Origin: Epiperipatus broadwayi
Lineage: Eukaryota > Onychophora > Udeonychophora > Euonychophora > Peripatidae
DNA: 64,000 bases
Direction of reading: 5' to 3'
Assembly (NCBI GenBank): GCA_028023455.1
Contig: JAQFVV010006273.1
Coordinates: 1,922,001 to 1,986,000 of the forward strand
In this document: one piece after another, positions 1-12,600 of the stretch
Numbering within the stretch: position 1 is the first letter of the stretch
How the letters are laid out: each line of letters opens with the position of its first letter
Made by a program: the position numbers and the translations under genes
The notes under the pieces: model-generated
Told to the model about the DNA's origin: nothing
Database searches by the model: none
What the model saw: the letters and a program-made list of their open reading frames with translations, nothing else

Positions 1-3000
1 CAGTTGATTTAGTGCTATGGGGAAATATCTTTGTGAGATACCAATCCATCCCAAAGAAAAGAATAGCACTTGACTGATTTAGCTTACAAAGATCATTTTA
101 TGATTAAAATATTAACTTTACTAAAATACATTTTTATATTCACAAGTGAAATGATCTGTCTTTATTGAGTGAGAAACGTGTGTGGGATAGTTCTTTAAAA
201 TATATAATGGCATTGCAAAAAGATGCACATATGAAAATATTAATAAATATAATAAATAGATCTGTTTAGTAGAATCATAATATTATGGTTTATGGACATT
301 CATAGGTTTGAGTTATGGTGAGAACTTTAAGAGAGTGGTGTACGCATGGTGGCAGAATTAGATAATCCAATCTCAGATCCGAAAAATGTGCTTCCAAATT
401 TAAAAATGAAGAATGGTGACCAAATTCCTTCTGCTACTTTGGCAGGTTTGGTTCACAGAACAAAGGTGTTGGCTATTAATAACAGTAGGCCAGGTATTTC
501 CCAGAGTTACCCTATGTCAATAGCTCATAAGACAAAATAAGACCCATGGGGGGGTTGCCAGCCATGTTCTTGGACTTGGAATGAATATACGAGATCTGGA
601 TTATGGAAAATCTCAGGGAACAAAACATGAAGACATAAATAGGTGTATTTGAACATGGAGACCTGTTTGCATACAATACTTTGAATGAAAAAACATATAT
701 TTTAACACTAAGGATGAATGAATTATAACCTATATATATTGGGAATGTCCAACATAATAGTATGACTTAAATACTAAACAGTAACTTATTACTAAAATAC
801 ATAATCATTAGCATATAGACTCCCCTTTTTCATTACTTTAATTTATCTATAAACTTCCTACAACATTAAATAAATATGAGAATTCGGTCATAAGTGCTTT
901 TATTATTATTATACTAAACATAATATAAATATAAATGAATGGGGTGGTAGTTATTTATTTCATAATAAACAGGTTTGATTTCATAGAGTTTTCAAGATTA
1001 GTGCTTATTATTTAAATAAAATAAAAGAAAAACATTTCTTAGAAAAACAGATTTCTACTCTGTTTTTCTACATTGACATTATAGATAATTAATTTGTTTT
1101 CCCAAATTCGCAAGCGTTTGCTAAGATAAAAATAAGACTTGTTTTAATTCAACTTAATCTAGTTACCCCATAAAGTAGAGAGGGGGAAAATAAAAATAAA
1201 AGAAAAACAACACTGGCCAATTTGAGGACTTATTGGCATATTTAATATATAAAACACAATAATGAAAATTATAAAATATTATTGCTGCATGAAAGTGAAA
1301 AAAAATTACATTTATTTAATAGAGGCTCAATGATAAAAAGAAATTAAACAAAGTTATATAGAGCTATATACAAGTTAGTGGTAAGTCAATTACTAATAAT
1401 TTTAACAAAATATTAAATTTCTGGTCAAAGGACCAGGTAATAGAAAGATATTTTAAATTATATACAGAGTTATTAGAAATAATTATGGATGGCTGAATTT
1501 AAGAGTTTAGACATTAGGCAGTGGCTAGAGTTCTTTACCTTTACAATTTCAGTTAGTAATGATCCTTGGTGATTCAGTGTCCATTGGAATTGGTAAACTA
1601 GATCTAGTTAGATTTGATCAGTCAGGCAGGTACCATTTAATTATTCAGTCTTTAAGCATACTAAAGTTCATGGGTAATGGGATCCTGAGCAATGATTGCG
1701 GGTAAAAACATGTTTGAATGGAGAGAAAGGTGAAAATTTCCACTACTCACTATACATTGAATTATTGTCATGACAAGCATGGATTATCTCTACCATTGCT
1801 GTTTAAATATTATGAGTCTCCTTTCTGGATTCAAATATAACAGTATTTATACTAGACCTGAGGCACTTTATTCATTTAGTAGATCTGGAATTTGTTAACT
1901 GGATGCACCTTTTGTTCAAGTAAGTTTTAAAGACAATGCAATCCTATTAAAATTTCTTCAACTGATTGTTTTAAAATATGATCTATAATTTTAAAACAAA
2001 TTTGAAGTGGATAAAATATCCACTAATGGATTCTTACATTGTTCTATAAAATTATCATGTTTTAGATGGACTAATTGGGTTTCCGGTAAATTGTTTTAAT
2101 TACATTCGAGAATATTCTTACAAGGATTGCATCATCATTTCTGACCACCATGATTAAAATAAATAATAAATTAAATATAATTTTTAAAATATATTAATAT
2201 AATACATTTTTCCTTTATATAGGTTTAAAAATTAATCTCCCCTATGAATTAAAATCAAATCAAATATTTATTTATTAAAATTAGTTACATTAAGATATAT
2301 ATCTACATCAGTTATCATTTTATTAGTTAAGCTACAAAATATATGTATTAATAAATACATATACATGTGTAAGGATGGAGTTTGAAAATGGTTTGGTGGT
2401 GGGAGATTCTGAGTGGGCTGTGAAGCTTGATGTGAGTATCAGGTCGACTCCTCCACTACATAGACAATAGAACTTGTTTCATTTGGGAAAAAAAATTTTA
2501 AAATATATATTGGATTAAAAAGGGGAAGTTGTCACATGAATTCTACATATTATAAAGAATAAAACTGTTCAGAACACAAACATGCTGATAGTTTCTAATG
2601 GAAATTTCATTCCTGGTAATAGTTGTTATTGCTGAACAAACTTTTTCAAATTAAAGAAAATAAATAATTTAAGATCTTCCTTGTTTCAATAAACATTATT
2701 TATCAACAATTTCTATAGAAAGTGATGCATTAGAAGATTTAGATTTAAACATTATAATTCAAAAATTTGCATGTTTAAAGACCCCCAAAATTTAGAAATA
2801 TTGATATAAAAATATATTAGAAATGTTTTTTATTATTATAATACAAAAAAATATGATTTTTCTCATTACTACCCTATTTATTATTTTTATTATAAAAGCA
2901 TAAATGTAGTTAAATTTTATTATACTTATATTTATAGTATCAATACTTACTTTATTCTTTATAAACATTAACTATTATATGTCTCTTTTTATTAAAGCTA

Positions 3001-3102
3001 ACAATTTTAAAGAAGTATAATGAACACTTTGTATATATGTTATAAATAAATCCTGTGTGCATTAAAATGATAAATATATTATAATTTATTTAATATACTT
3101 AC
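1..3102 (-). other. Intron of the ABCC5-like gene (partial)
   Basis: Following the splice donor at 3102-3101, this stretch is intronic for the minus-strand transporter gene and continues past the left edge. It is AT-rich with many short A and T runs. Apart from the small open frame at 346-540 I see no gene, RNA or recognisable element in it. Confidence 0.7.
346..540 (+). other. Small unrecognised open frame, possibly a degenerate coding relic
   Basis: This is a 64-codon frame from ATG to TAA whose composition (Asp, Pro, Lys, Ser, Gly mixed; for example LDNPISDPKNVLPNLKMKNG) looks more protein-like than the Ile/Tyr/Asn/Lys-rich noise of the surrounding AT-rich DNA. The G+C content of about 300-660 is also locally higher. 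No family is recognised, there is no obvious splice context, and it lies on the strand opposite the host gene. It may be a piece of an old transposon or retrocopy. Confidence that it is functional is very low. Confidence 0.2.
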
Positions 3103-3250
3103 CGGTCCAATAAATAATGCAAGTAGTGCAAAAGCCAGACAAATAATGTTAACAATAGCTCTTGTTCGTACAAATTTAAATATCACATTTGCTAGGGAAG
3201 CTTCTTGTACTCCTTTAACGCGCACTTCTTCTTCCCATAGTCGCTCTAAT
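3103..3250 (-). CDS. ABCC5: ABCC5/MRP5-like ABC transporter, exon with linker and first membrane span
   Basis: ABCC5-type proteins are ATP-driven exporters of organic anions such as cyclic nucleotides, located in cell membranes. This 148-bp exon (minus strand) begins after an acceptor AG at 3252-3251 and ends before a GTAAGT donor at 3102. Its first base completes an Arg codon from the exon at 23861-24019, giving the block RLERLWEEE. It then encodes 49 codons that include SLANVIFKFVRTRAIVNIICL, followed by a hydrophobic run ending FIGP. From my knowledge of the family, MRP5 has the same order: an RLERLW motif, then an RTR-type boundary and the first span of transmembrane domain 1 ending near G-P. 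No stop interrupts the frame. The remaining spans and both nucleotide-binding domains lie beyond the left edge. ABCC11/12-type paralogues are possible alternatives. Confidence 0.9.
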
Positions 3251-3605
3251 CTATTAAATAGTTACCCAAAACTATTAAAGCTTTTTTAAAAATCATATTG
3301 TTAATAACAAATATTTATTTAAACTAAATACTAATTATATTACATATGAATCTTTTTATTTTGAACTTCAGATGAAAGCCATGTTTAATCTACATTAACC
3401 TTATATACTTTGTAGCTTTTTTAAAATAAAAAGGTATGATATATATGTTTTACATCAAATATGACAAAAATGTTTTACTGAAAATTTCTGTTATGTTTGT
3501 TTAATTCATGTGCAGTCACACAATGTGGAGATCCTCATAGTACAGTGATTAACATGCTAGTTTGTCCATATCTACATTTGTAGATGAAATATTAGTGAAA
3601 CTTAG

Positions 3606-3695
3606 CCAACCATTGGTGACCTAGCGGTTAGCGTAGCTACCTTGCAAGCAGCTGGCCTGGGTTCATGTCCCAGTCAATGCTTTGACATATAAAAA
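3606..3695 (+). mobile_element. tRNA-headed SINE (family A) with target-site duplication
   Basis: This is a 90-bp insertion with a tRNA-like head. An A-box-like stretch (GGTGACCTAGCGGTTAGCG) is followed about 35 bp later by a B-box-like GGGTTCATGTCCC and an A-rich tail. The flanks at 3587-3605 and 3696-3714 are the same 19 bp (AAATATTAGTGAAACTTAG), which is a target-site duplication. A second copy of the family lies at 37702-37800. It is non-autonomous and depends on a LINE for mobilisation. Confidence 0.85.
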
Positions 3696-4345
3696 AAATA
3701 TTAGTGAAACTTAGTTTACTATCCAATTTTATCATGATAAATAAGAACATGACAAAGTTTAGAAAATAGCTTAATGCAGTGATAGAGTGGCATACTCTAA
3801 GTCACAGTTCAGCTCTGTCTCACCCACTGCTCAAATTCTTAGAAAGTCTTGAAAAATAAATCATTTGATTATTCTTTTTAAAAGAGAAAAGTAGATAAGT
3901 TCTTTATTTTGTAGTGAGTTACTCAAAAGTTACTTTAGTTGTTCAAAAAGTAAAGAATTATATCAAAGTTACTATAGTTTGTAAAAAGAAAGTCATTCAA
4001 AATGCATATAGTGAAGATAATTGTTTTATACTCAAAAAATATAGAGCCTCAGAATGCTAAATCTGAGTAAATACATGACTGTCATCAGTAGTGTTTATGC
4101 TACTAGCAACTACAAAAAATGTATTCAATTAATGCATATTTAAAATTTAAAAAGTTTCATTAGACTGAAGATGAAACATATTTTTCATAATATATATCAT
4201 ATATATCATACCATTAACAACTTTTTTAAACACTTTATCAATACTATTTATTTTAATTTTAAAGTGTTTAAGAAAGTTGTAAATGGTATGTTTATGTAGA
4301 AATCAATACATAAAAAAAGGAAGAAAAAATTATATAACTTCCATA

Positions 4346-4347
<2 letters not shown>

Positions 4348-4420
<73 letters not shown>
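4348..4420. repeat. (AT)n microsatellite
   Basis: Uninterrupted AT dinucleotides of about 73 bp, followed by a short degenerate TATA/CA tail. Ile-Tyr reading frames across it are artefacts. Confidence 0.98.
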
Positions 4421-4422
<2 letters not shown>

Positions 4423-7400
4423 AATATATATATACACATATATTGTACTTTTGACAATTGGTACAAATAGTTAGGTAGGGTTGGAAAAATAGCTATATTA
4501 AAAAAAATTAAATTTATGTTATTTTTAGCATATAATTTTGATATTATAGGTAGTATGGGTTCAAATTCAGTAGGTAGGAGCTTATAAAGATATATTATAT
4601 AGTTTGGAGTCATTTTGAAATGAATTAAATAATAAAATGACATAATAAATTATTTAAAAGATAAGATTATTTTTTAATTTATTATATTTAAAAGGTGCTA
4701 CAATGATAGAATAGCTTAACTATGGCAATAAATATTTTATATTATATGTTTAAGGTAATTATTTATGTTTAAAATATTATTTAAATGATAGTTAATTTAA
4801 TATTAGTTTAAAATGTACTGAAAGTATCACATCATTAGAGGTGATTGTGTGAATATGTAGGCTTACAAAAGGTTGGAAAGAAAACTTTAATTTTAGCTTG
4901 TTAACAAAACTTTGATACATAATAAAGTGTAGCAAATATTCAGTCTAGAAATAATATAAAAAAGTAATAATTAAAAATTATTATTATTTTATTTAGGTGT
5001 AGTATTTTATTTTAAAATCAATTTCAGGTTATGTAAATATTAAAAATTGTTTTAACAAGGATATTTAATTTTTTTAGATAAAAATATTTAATATTTGAGG
5101 TATTAAATAATTTGATAGTATTTAATATTGATGAATCATAATTTTAAAACTTAATTTTAAAAATGATATTGATGCAGCTATGTAAATTAGCAGATTGTTA
5201 CAAGCAGTATTGACCAATGAAATCAATGGATTAAGACCAGTATAAAAACAGGTTAAGACCAGTTTAGACAGATTTTAAGTGATATAGATTTCAGTCATTT
5301 AAAGATTTGGATTAAGACAGATTTTGTTTGAAATTTATAGCTATATTTTTTATATTGTTACAGTAGTAATTTATTTTAAATTATTATTTTTTTACATAAA
5401 AGTATTTTTGAAAAATGTAATTGGAATAACTATATAAATAATGATTCACTAAACACCAGATTTCCCTGTCAGTTTATTCTTACTTAAATTTGGCTTAGGA
5501 CCTCAATAATTCTATGGAACATGATAATAGCTATTTAAATATTGGGATAATATACACAAAATGTCAAAAAATATATTGCAACAAAACCAGATGAGATTTA
5601 TGTAAGAATTCTGGAATTTTTATAAATAGTATGTATGCATGAGTGAACATTTATTAGAAATAACTTTTTCATATTATAATGAAGATAATTTATTAAAGTT
5701 AATTAAGAGGAATTGGATATTTATTAAAAATGAATATCATAGTGTTAAATTTGGAAGAAAGAAAAAGAAAATTAAGACACTGCCTATAAGTTTAAAAACT
5801 GAAGTTAAAATGTTTTATGGTATGATGAATATCTGTTTTATTATACAAATGATAGTAATAATTCACATTTAATTTGTCTTTAAAGTAATCAAAATGGATT
5901 TACACTTTAAGAATGATGTATTTAAAGACAGATTGAAGAAGATTCCTTTGAATGTCGTTTATGCTTTTAAAAGGACTTCCTATTGATAAATAAATTATAT
6001 ACTTTTAAAAATAATTTTATCTGAAAAGAATGAACTCCAACACATCTTTTTAAAATATAGAAATTATATCAGATAATAAATACTTGAATGATACAGCTGT
6101 CATTTTACCTGCAAAAATATAAATATTTAATAAAAAGATGTATGTTTTATTAAAAGGATGAAAATTGTAAATCTTTTAAAGAAATATTTATTTTAATTCA
6201 TAAACTACATGTCTGCTAATAAATATATTAAATAAATAATTTATAGTACATAATGTCTGCTACTAATGTTTTTGACAAATGGAATTTGCAATTATTACTT
6301 ATATTTATTGCAATATATCTGTTATACCCAATGGCCACAATGTATGTAAAAAACTTTCATAAAATAAATTTTGAATTATTATTTTATGAATATATTAAAT
6401 GTCCAGATAAAAAATTTCAGAAAGGACTGAAATAAACATTTTATCTTTTGGGATTATTAATATCCTTCTTGGATTGTACTGGATTTTATTATTATTATTT
6501 ATACATTTTTTTCAAATGGTGCCAAGGCAAGAGAATGATTTGTGCACAAAGCTGTAACTAAGCAACAGTGCAAGATTTTTGACAAGCAATTCAACTTATG
6601 GGCAGGAGGAGAGGAAAAAATCTTTTCATAATTTTAAAACTTTATTTTTTTATGTTAAGTATAACATTAATATTTAGAATATTATTATTTTTTTTTAATT
6701 TTGAAACTAATCTTCTGTTATTATATTTTAAATTTAATCTTAAAATAGATTAATTTTATTATTATTAGAATGTTAATTAATAAAAATGGGTATCCAGAAA
6801 GTAATTTTCTGATCAAAGCAAATTACAATTACAATTCATTTTTCTGAAAGTAAGGTCCAAGAAGCAGATCACAATAATGATCTTAATAGTGGTCAAAATC
6901 ATTGGTAATTTCTTTTATTATTTAGATTACATTTTGTTTAATAATTTGTTTTTTTTAAAAGAGATATATCCTAATTAGTATTTAAATTAGCATTTCATAT
7001 TGCTTAAATTTAATATTAAACAGTGGAATGAACCATTGATAGAAATTATGATGTGTATTTTTATAAAAGAATTAATGAATGCAGATGAATGTTTTGAAAA
7101 CATCCAAGAATATTTAAAAATATTTTTTAATGTGAATGCTTGAATATGTGTACATTAGATAATATCTTTAATTTGTTAATATTTTATCTTTGTGAATGTT
7201 GTCTGTTGAAATACAGAGAAAAACATAATACTGAAATCTAAATTATATAACAAATAAATAAATGTATAGTATTGATGTATGTTTTATCAAGATCATTTGT
7301 GCATGAAAACTTAAAAAAAACCCATCTTGACATGAATTTAGATCTTTGTTATTTCTTTAATATTGTTTTCTTAGAAATTCAGAAATTTATTGTAAAAATT

Positions 7401-7600
7401 TTCAATACAAATAATAGAATACTATTTTACTGAATAAGGATTACATATTGTCATTATTGTTGTAAGTTTTATCTGCCTGTTGCTTATTTAATTTATTTTC
7501 ATTTTACATGCATGATTCACAGAAATTAATAATTTGAAATATTACTTATTTGGAACCTGATTCCTAAGATTACTTAGATATTATTTTGATTATATTTGAT

Positions 7601-7671
7601 TATGTAACAAAGTATATTATTATTAATAATATCATAGTTACGTAACAAAGTATATTATTATTAATAATATT
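7601..7671. repeat. Two-copy 38-bp tandem repeat
   Basis: The unit at 7601-7638 (containing GTAACAAAGTATATTATT) is repeated at 7639-7671 with one change (TATG to TACG). No function is apparent. Confidence 0.9.
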
Positions 7672-8016
7672 GTAGAAGATATGATCATTTGTAATTATTT
7701 TTAAATTGATGCAATACCAATGAAAGATATTTGATATTGTCACAATATTCAAATACATTATATCTTATGAATGCCACACTAAACAAAGAGAGATTGTACA
7801 ATGTTTACTTAAAATCTTGGTATATTATTTATGTTTTTCTTCATAAATTTTAATTATTAAGTAGATTTAATGTTGAAAATCATTATGTCATTTTAATTGC
7901 TTATTGCTGTTATTATTTTGTAAGAGTAGTTAGATATAATGTAAAATCTCTCATCATGTTTAACTACAAGGTGTTAATTAATTAATTTTATTATTAGTTA
8001 TTAGGAATGAATCTGA

Positions 8017-8038
8017 GATGATGATGATGATGATGATG

Positions 8039-8080
<42 letters not shown>

Positions 8081-8099
8081 GTTGTTGTTGTTGTTGTTG
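8017..8099. repeat. Compound trinucleotide microsatellite
   Basis: (GAT)n passes into (TAT)n and then (TGT)n without interruption. The one-base changes between blocks suggest successive unit replacement within one array. Confidence 0.97.
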
Positions 8100-8753
8100 G
8101 AGAATTTTAAATTTTATATTGAAAGATAAATAACTGTTTATGTTAAATGTCCAATTGGTATTTTTATTAAAGTAATATTAAGTAATTTATTGTTTATTTC
8201 TATAATAATCTTACAAATTATATTTTAAGATTATTAGATGTGTGTGCTTACAGTCATGAGAGTATTACATAGTAGTTTATTAGGTGAATTTGGTGGGGTA
8301 ATATTTTTATGCCATTAAGGATGTATCTTTTGGGATGTATTCTCAATGTTTAAGCCAGTGTATCTACTGAATATCTCATGTTAAGAGTTTCATAATTATA
8401 TTTATTATTTTGATAGAACCATATTTTATTTATAATCTTGAGTTAGTTATAAGTTGAATTTATTAGAGAAATGAATGAGTTAAGTATTATAGTTGGAACC
8501 CTAATTATTTATTATGAACCTAAGTGTTATGATATTTTAATCTAATAAATTTTATTTATATTTAATTATTGAAAGATATTATTTTATTAGATATTGTATC
8601 TTAGTAGTATATTTTGAACTAATCTTAATTTTAATTATCTTGATAGTCATTATTTATGTAACTCAATTGAAGTTTAATATTGTTGTATCCTAGTTAGCCA
8701 GATTCTTTTGTTCAGTAGTTTTTCTTTTTGGTAAGGTTACAATATATATATAT

Positions 8754-8991
8754 ATGTCATATTATTATTACTATTTGCGGGATATTCCGTGTAGTGAAAA
8801 AGCTAAATGCTGACGTTTCAGTACAATATCAAGTACCTTCCTCAGAGCGTCCTCTTTCTCAAATCATAAGAATGCATGTGATTTGAGAAAGAGGACGCTC
8901 TGAGGAAGGTACTTGATATTGTACTGAAACGTCAGCATTTAGCTTTTTCACTACACGGAATATCCCGCAAATAGTAATAATAATATGACAT
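8754..8991. mobile_element. Perfect 113-bp inverted repeat of a PLE terminus with hammerhead-like core
   Basis: The left arm 8754-8866 and right arm 8879-8991 are exact reverse complements around a 12-nt spacer (8867-8878). In the right arm CTGAGGA (8900-8906), a 5-bp stem (8908-8912 with 8921-8925) and GAAAC followed by GUC (8926-8933) reproduce a hammerhead core with helix III reduced to almost nothing. The AGC at 8934-8936 can pair with GCT at 8897-8899 as a short stem I. (TA)n tracts lie on both sides, and TCCGTGAAAACATTA at about 8998-9012 recurs at other PLE relics in this window. Such head-to-head terminal copies are typical of 5'-truncated Penelope-like insertions. No coding sequence remains. 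Exact identity of the arms suggests a young insertion. Confidence 0.8.
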
Positions 8992-11900
8992 CTTTTATCC
9001 GTGAAAACATTAGAATTAACATATATATATATATATCCATTACATCAATGTACAGATGGAAAACTAAATATATAATTATTTAAAGTTAAAAATTTAAAAA
9101 CAAGATTGTTTTAATATAAAAGAATTTTTAAAAAAGCTGTTAATTAGTTAAAGTTAAAAGTTGTTTTTAATTATAGAATGGAAATGATTTTTTATATTCA
9201 CATAAAAGCAAACAAGGCCTTCGGCATAAAGTCAGATAAGAGATCAATTAAAAAAATACTAGTGATAAAATTTTAAGTTCCCACTCTACAGAAAGCTGGC
9301 CAATAATGATAAAAACAAACACATGATCCACAGAGAAAAATTAACATCATTGCCAATAAGAATAGCACCAAGCCAGGCAAGATCAATCTTGGAATTTGAT
9401 GATAAGAATTCGAAATGATATAAAAAAAAATTTAAGTGGAGTTTTAGTTTTTGGATTGCTCTTGCTGATAGTGTTTTATTTAAATATATTTTATATCTGT
9501 ATTGTGGATCTCCAAAATGTAGGGGTCACACAATAAATTATTTTTCTCATATTTGCACCAGCTGAGGTGGCCTCCAGAGTGATTGTTTCTGAAAACTGGC
9601 CAGTAATGGATTTGTCTCCACCTAGAACAATATAAATATGGAATGGAAGGAACTGTGAACATAGTTGTGTGACATATCAAGGACAGCCAAGACAGATTTC
9701 AATAAACCTGCACCCATGGAAAATATGAACTTTAATTATATAATACACACTTTTCATGTATTAATTTTAAGCATCACATAACTTTAAAAAAATCTCTTCT
9801 CTGACTAAAGTAGAAATTTAATTTATTTATATTTTTTTTATATGATTGCCACTATCATTTCCATTCTCATTAATTTCATTTAAATTAATTATTTAAAAAT
9901 AGGCATAAATTGCTGCATAGATTTGTAAGATCATGTTAGTTTAAGTGGTTTAATTTTGGGCTAATTGTTTCATAGTTGAATTGGTGCTGGTGGATAGATG
10001 TATGAATGTTTTATGCCAATGTAACCTGGGTAGACACATTGGATACTCATTTCCTTGTGGCATGTTAGCATACAGTGCATAATATCCATCTGAACATATG
10101 GCCCAAAAGTGTAGCCATCATGTTGTCAATGGTCATAGACATATTTCCTATACCATTGATTTTCTTACACTCTGGTTGAAACAATAAGCGATCAAAGAAT
10201 GCTATCCTCATTTACAGGGCATCTCTTATATATATAGTTCAAATGATTTCGTTTTTTGTATCACCAATTAATTGGTCAGTGGATCATTCCTGTCTGTTGG
10301 TGAAATTTATTAATGATTATGGGGGAAATGCTCATTCCTTCCCACCATGATTCATTATTTCTCTAATGATATCATGCTACAGATGCACATTCCTATTAGC
10401 ATGATTGTGTTATGCTAACAATATCATTTTGCATTGGTCACATCTGTATATCAGTAAGCTAGCATTGGTTTAAATGTGGAATTTTAGCCTAACATTAAAA
10501 AGGGATTGGGTTAGTTATATGCATATTCTATGTAGCAAATTTATGCTTAGCAAAATATTAAAATTGTATTAATTTTTTTAAAGTGTACCCATCTGTGCAT
10601 ATAATTTAAATCCAATATATTTAATAGTTAATTTAATCTTCTGATGTTTGTATTAATGTGTATGTGTACATAATAATAAAGTGTTTTGTTTAATTAAATT
10701 TTGGGAGTAATTTATTTATATATTTTTTTATTAATAATATTTTAAAATGAAGAATTAGAAATTTTAAATATAGAGTGTGATATTTTAAGCTCAGCTTCTC
10801 CCTGAACTAGTGACTGGGGCTTTTGGTTAGAGAAAGTTGAACATCACTCATATGTATCTGCCATCTTTATACATTTTCTAGGTTCGAATAGCCTAGTGGT
10901 ACCTTGGCATGGTAGATAGATTTGGGAGATTCCATCAACCATTATAATATATATTCTAACATTAAGAAAATCCCCCAAGCAAAATGAATATATGGAGCCT
11001 GCTACCATTTATTTTATAGCCTCCACGTTGTAGCCAATTGTAACATTTACGAAAGATGATGTTTATAGGGCATCCACATTGTAGGCCAATTCTAAGTAAA
11101 ATGAATTTCCTAAGTATAAATTCAATATTTTCTAAAGTACAATCCCCTTCGTGCAACTGCGTTGCAAGACAATTGTGACTAAATAAAAATCAATTCTAAC
11201 AAATGAAAAGTTATGTTTTAGTTTGTTAATTTTATAAAAAAAACTTTTCAAATTGACAAAAAAAGGTATTTTGCAATCTTTCGATCGGTCATCCACCAAA
11301 TAGAACTAAAATGATTGGGAGAGCTTACAAATATCACATATATTATTGGACAGTTTAAGCTAATTATAATTTTATTCTAACAAATGAGAATTTTTATTCA
11401 AATGGTCACACATTCACGTCATGGATTAATTGAACTATATTTAAATCTATATGCATTTAAACACTTGCAGCTCATTTGCATGCCAATTGTAACATTTTAA
11501 GGATGGATAGATGGATGCTTCATCATTCCCAGCTGACACTATTTCTAAAGCCTACGGGGATGATGATGATGGTACAGAACATCTATGATCTTAATTGCCA
11601 GGGCACCAAATTGCAACTTTAATAAAATATAAAGGTTAAATCTCACTTCAATAATTTTCAGTAATAATATTTAATGAATGAGTTAATAAATAATCAATCA
11701 ATTGAGAGACTACTGAGAATGCATTAAATTAATAATATTAATATTCCCAGAAATTCTTGGTTATTCTCAGCACACTCCCCATTTACCATCATTAAAGCTA
11801 CAATTAAAATTTTATTGTAATTACAAAGTTCTATATTCATCTCCACCTTCCTGACCCACCCCTTCATCAACTTCACATCCATACGTCTATTACACTATTA

Positions 11901-12510
11901 TCTATTTTATTATTACATTTTACATTCTGCTAGCTCATTTCTCCCATTATAATCTCTTCTCAGAGTTTTTAGAACAATTAGGTGTGGAAATCAAACAAGC
12001 TGTGACAGATTATTGGCGATAAATACTCCTCTCTTGATCACTTCTAAGGTGATCTTGAGCTGTCTTTAATGTAGTGTAATATCTATTTACATTAAAGATC
12101 GAAATCATTTAAGTTTATTAAATCTTTTAAAAATACATTATAAATGTATTGACACTTATAACAAAATTATAAAGAAGTGCATCTAGAGAGGTGTTTGAAT
12201 ACAATGGATGGTGAAAGGATTTTATGCCCACCCTGCACTCGCTATCACTCAATAACTATTCCTATTCATAATTTATATTTCACTTATATTAAATTATTTG
12301 GTAATTCTAAGTATCAGAAATTAACCATTTTTAAATAATATTACAGCATATTTATTTATGAAAATGAAGATTCAAATATTCATAATAATATATTGATGTA
12401 TGATTGGATTGAGATGTCTAGATAATAACCCACAAAAACATTGAGACATATGCAAATTTTATTTAAAACAAATAAAAAGTTTTATTGATAGACTATAATT
12501 CAATACAGAA

Positions 12511-12600
12511 CATATATATATATATATATACACACACTTGATGACTCGCATGGATTTCCCCTGTTTTACAACTGTATTATGATATATATATATATATATA
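12511..12600. repeat. Short unique segment between two (AT)n tracts
   Basis: About 50 bp of non-repetitive sequence is bracketed by (AT)n/(AC)n on the left and (AT)n on the right. This resembles the (TA)n bracketing of PLE ends elsewhere in the window, but no PLE signature remains. Confidence 0.5.

Noticed and set aside
4283-4643. Ile-Tyr repeat reading frames over (AT)n, also at 15905-16102, 18976-19270 and 55553-55837
   Set aside because: They are translations of TA dinucleotide repeats and have no protein character outside them.
9480-9680. 66-codon minus-strand frame
   Set aside because: No recognised motif and a local composition explained by general sequence; possibly an old repeat but unsupported.
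10860-10935. GGTTCGAATAGCCTAGTGGT as a SINE or tRNA
   Set aside because: The B-box-like and A-box-like strings are in the wrong order and too close, and there is no cloverleaf or target duplication.
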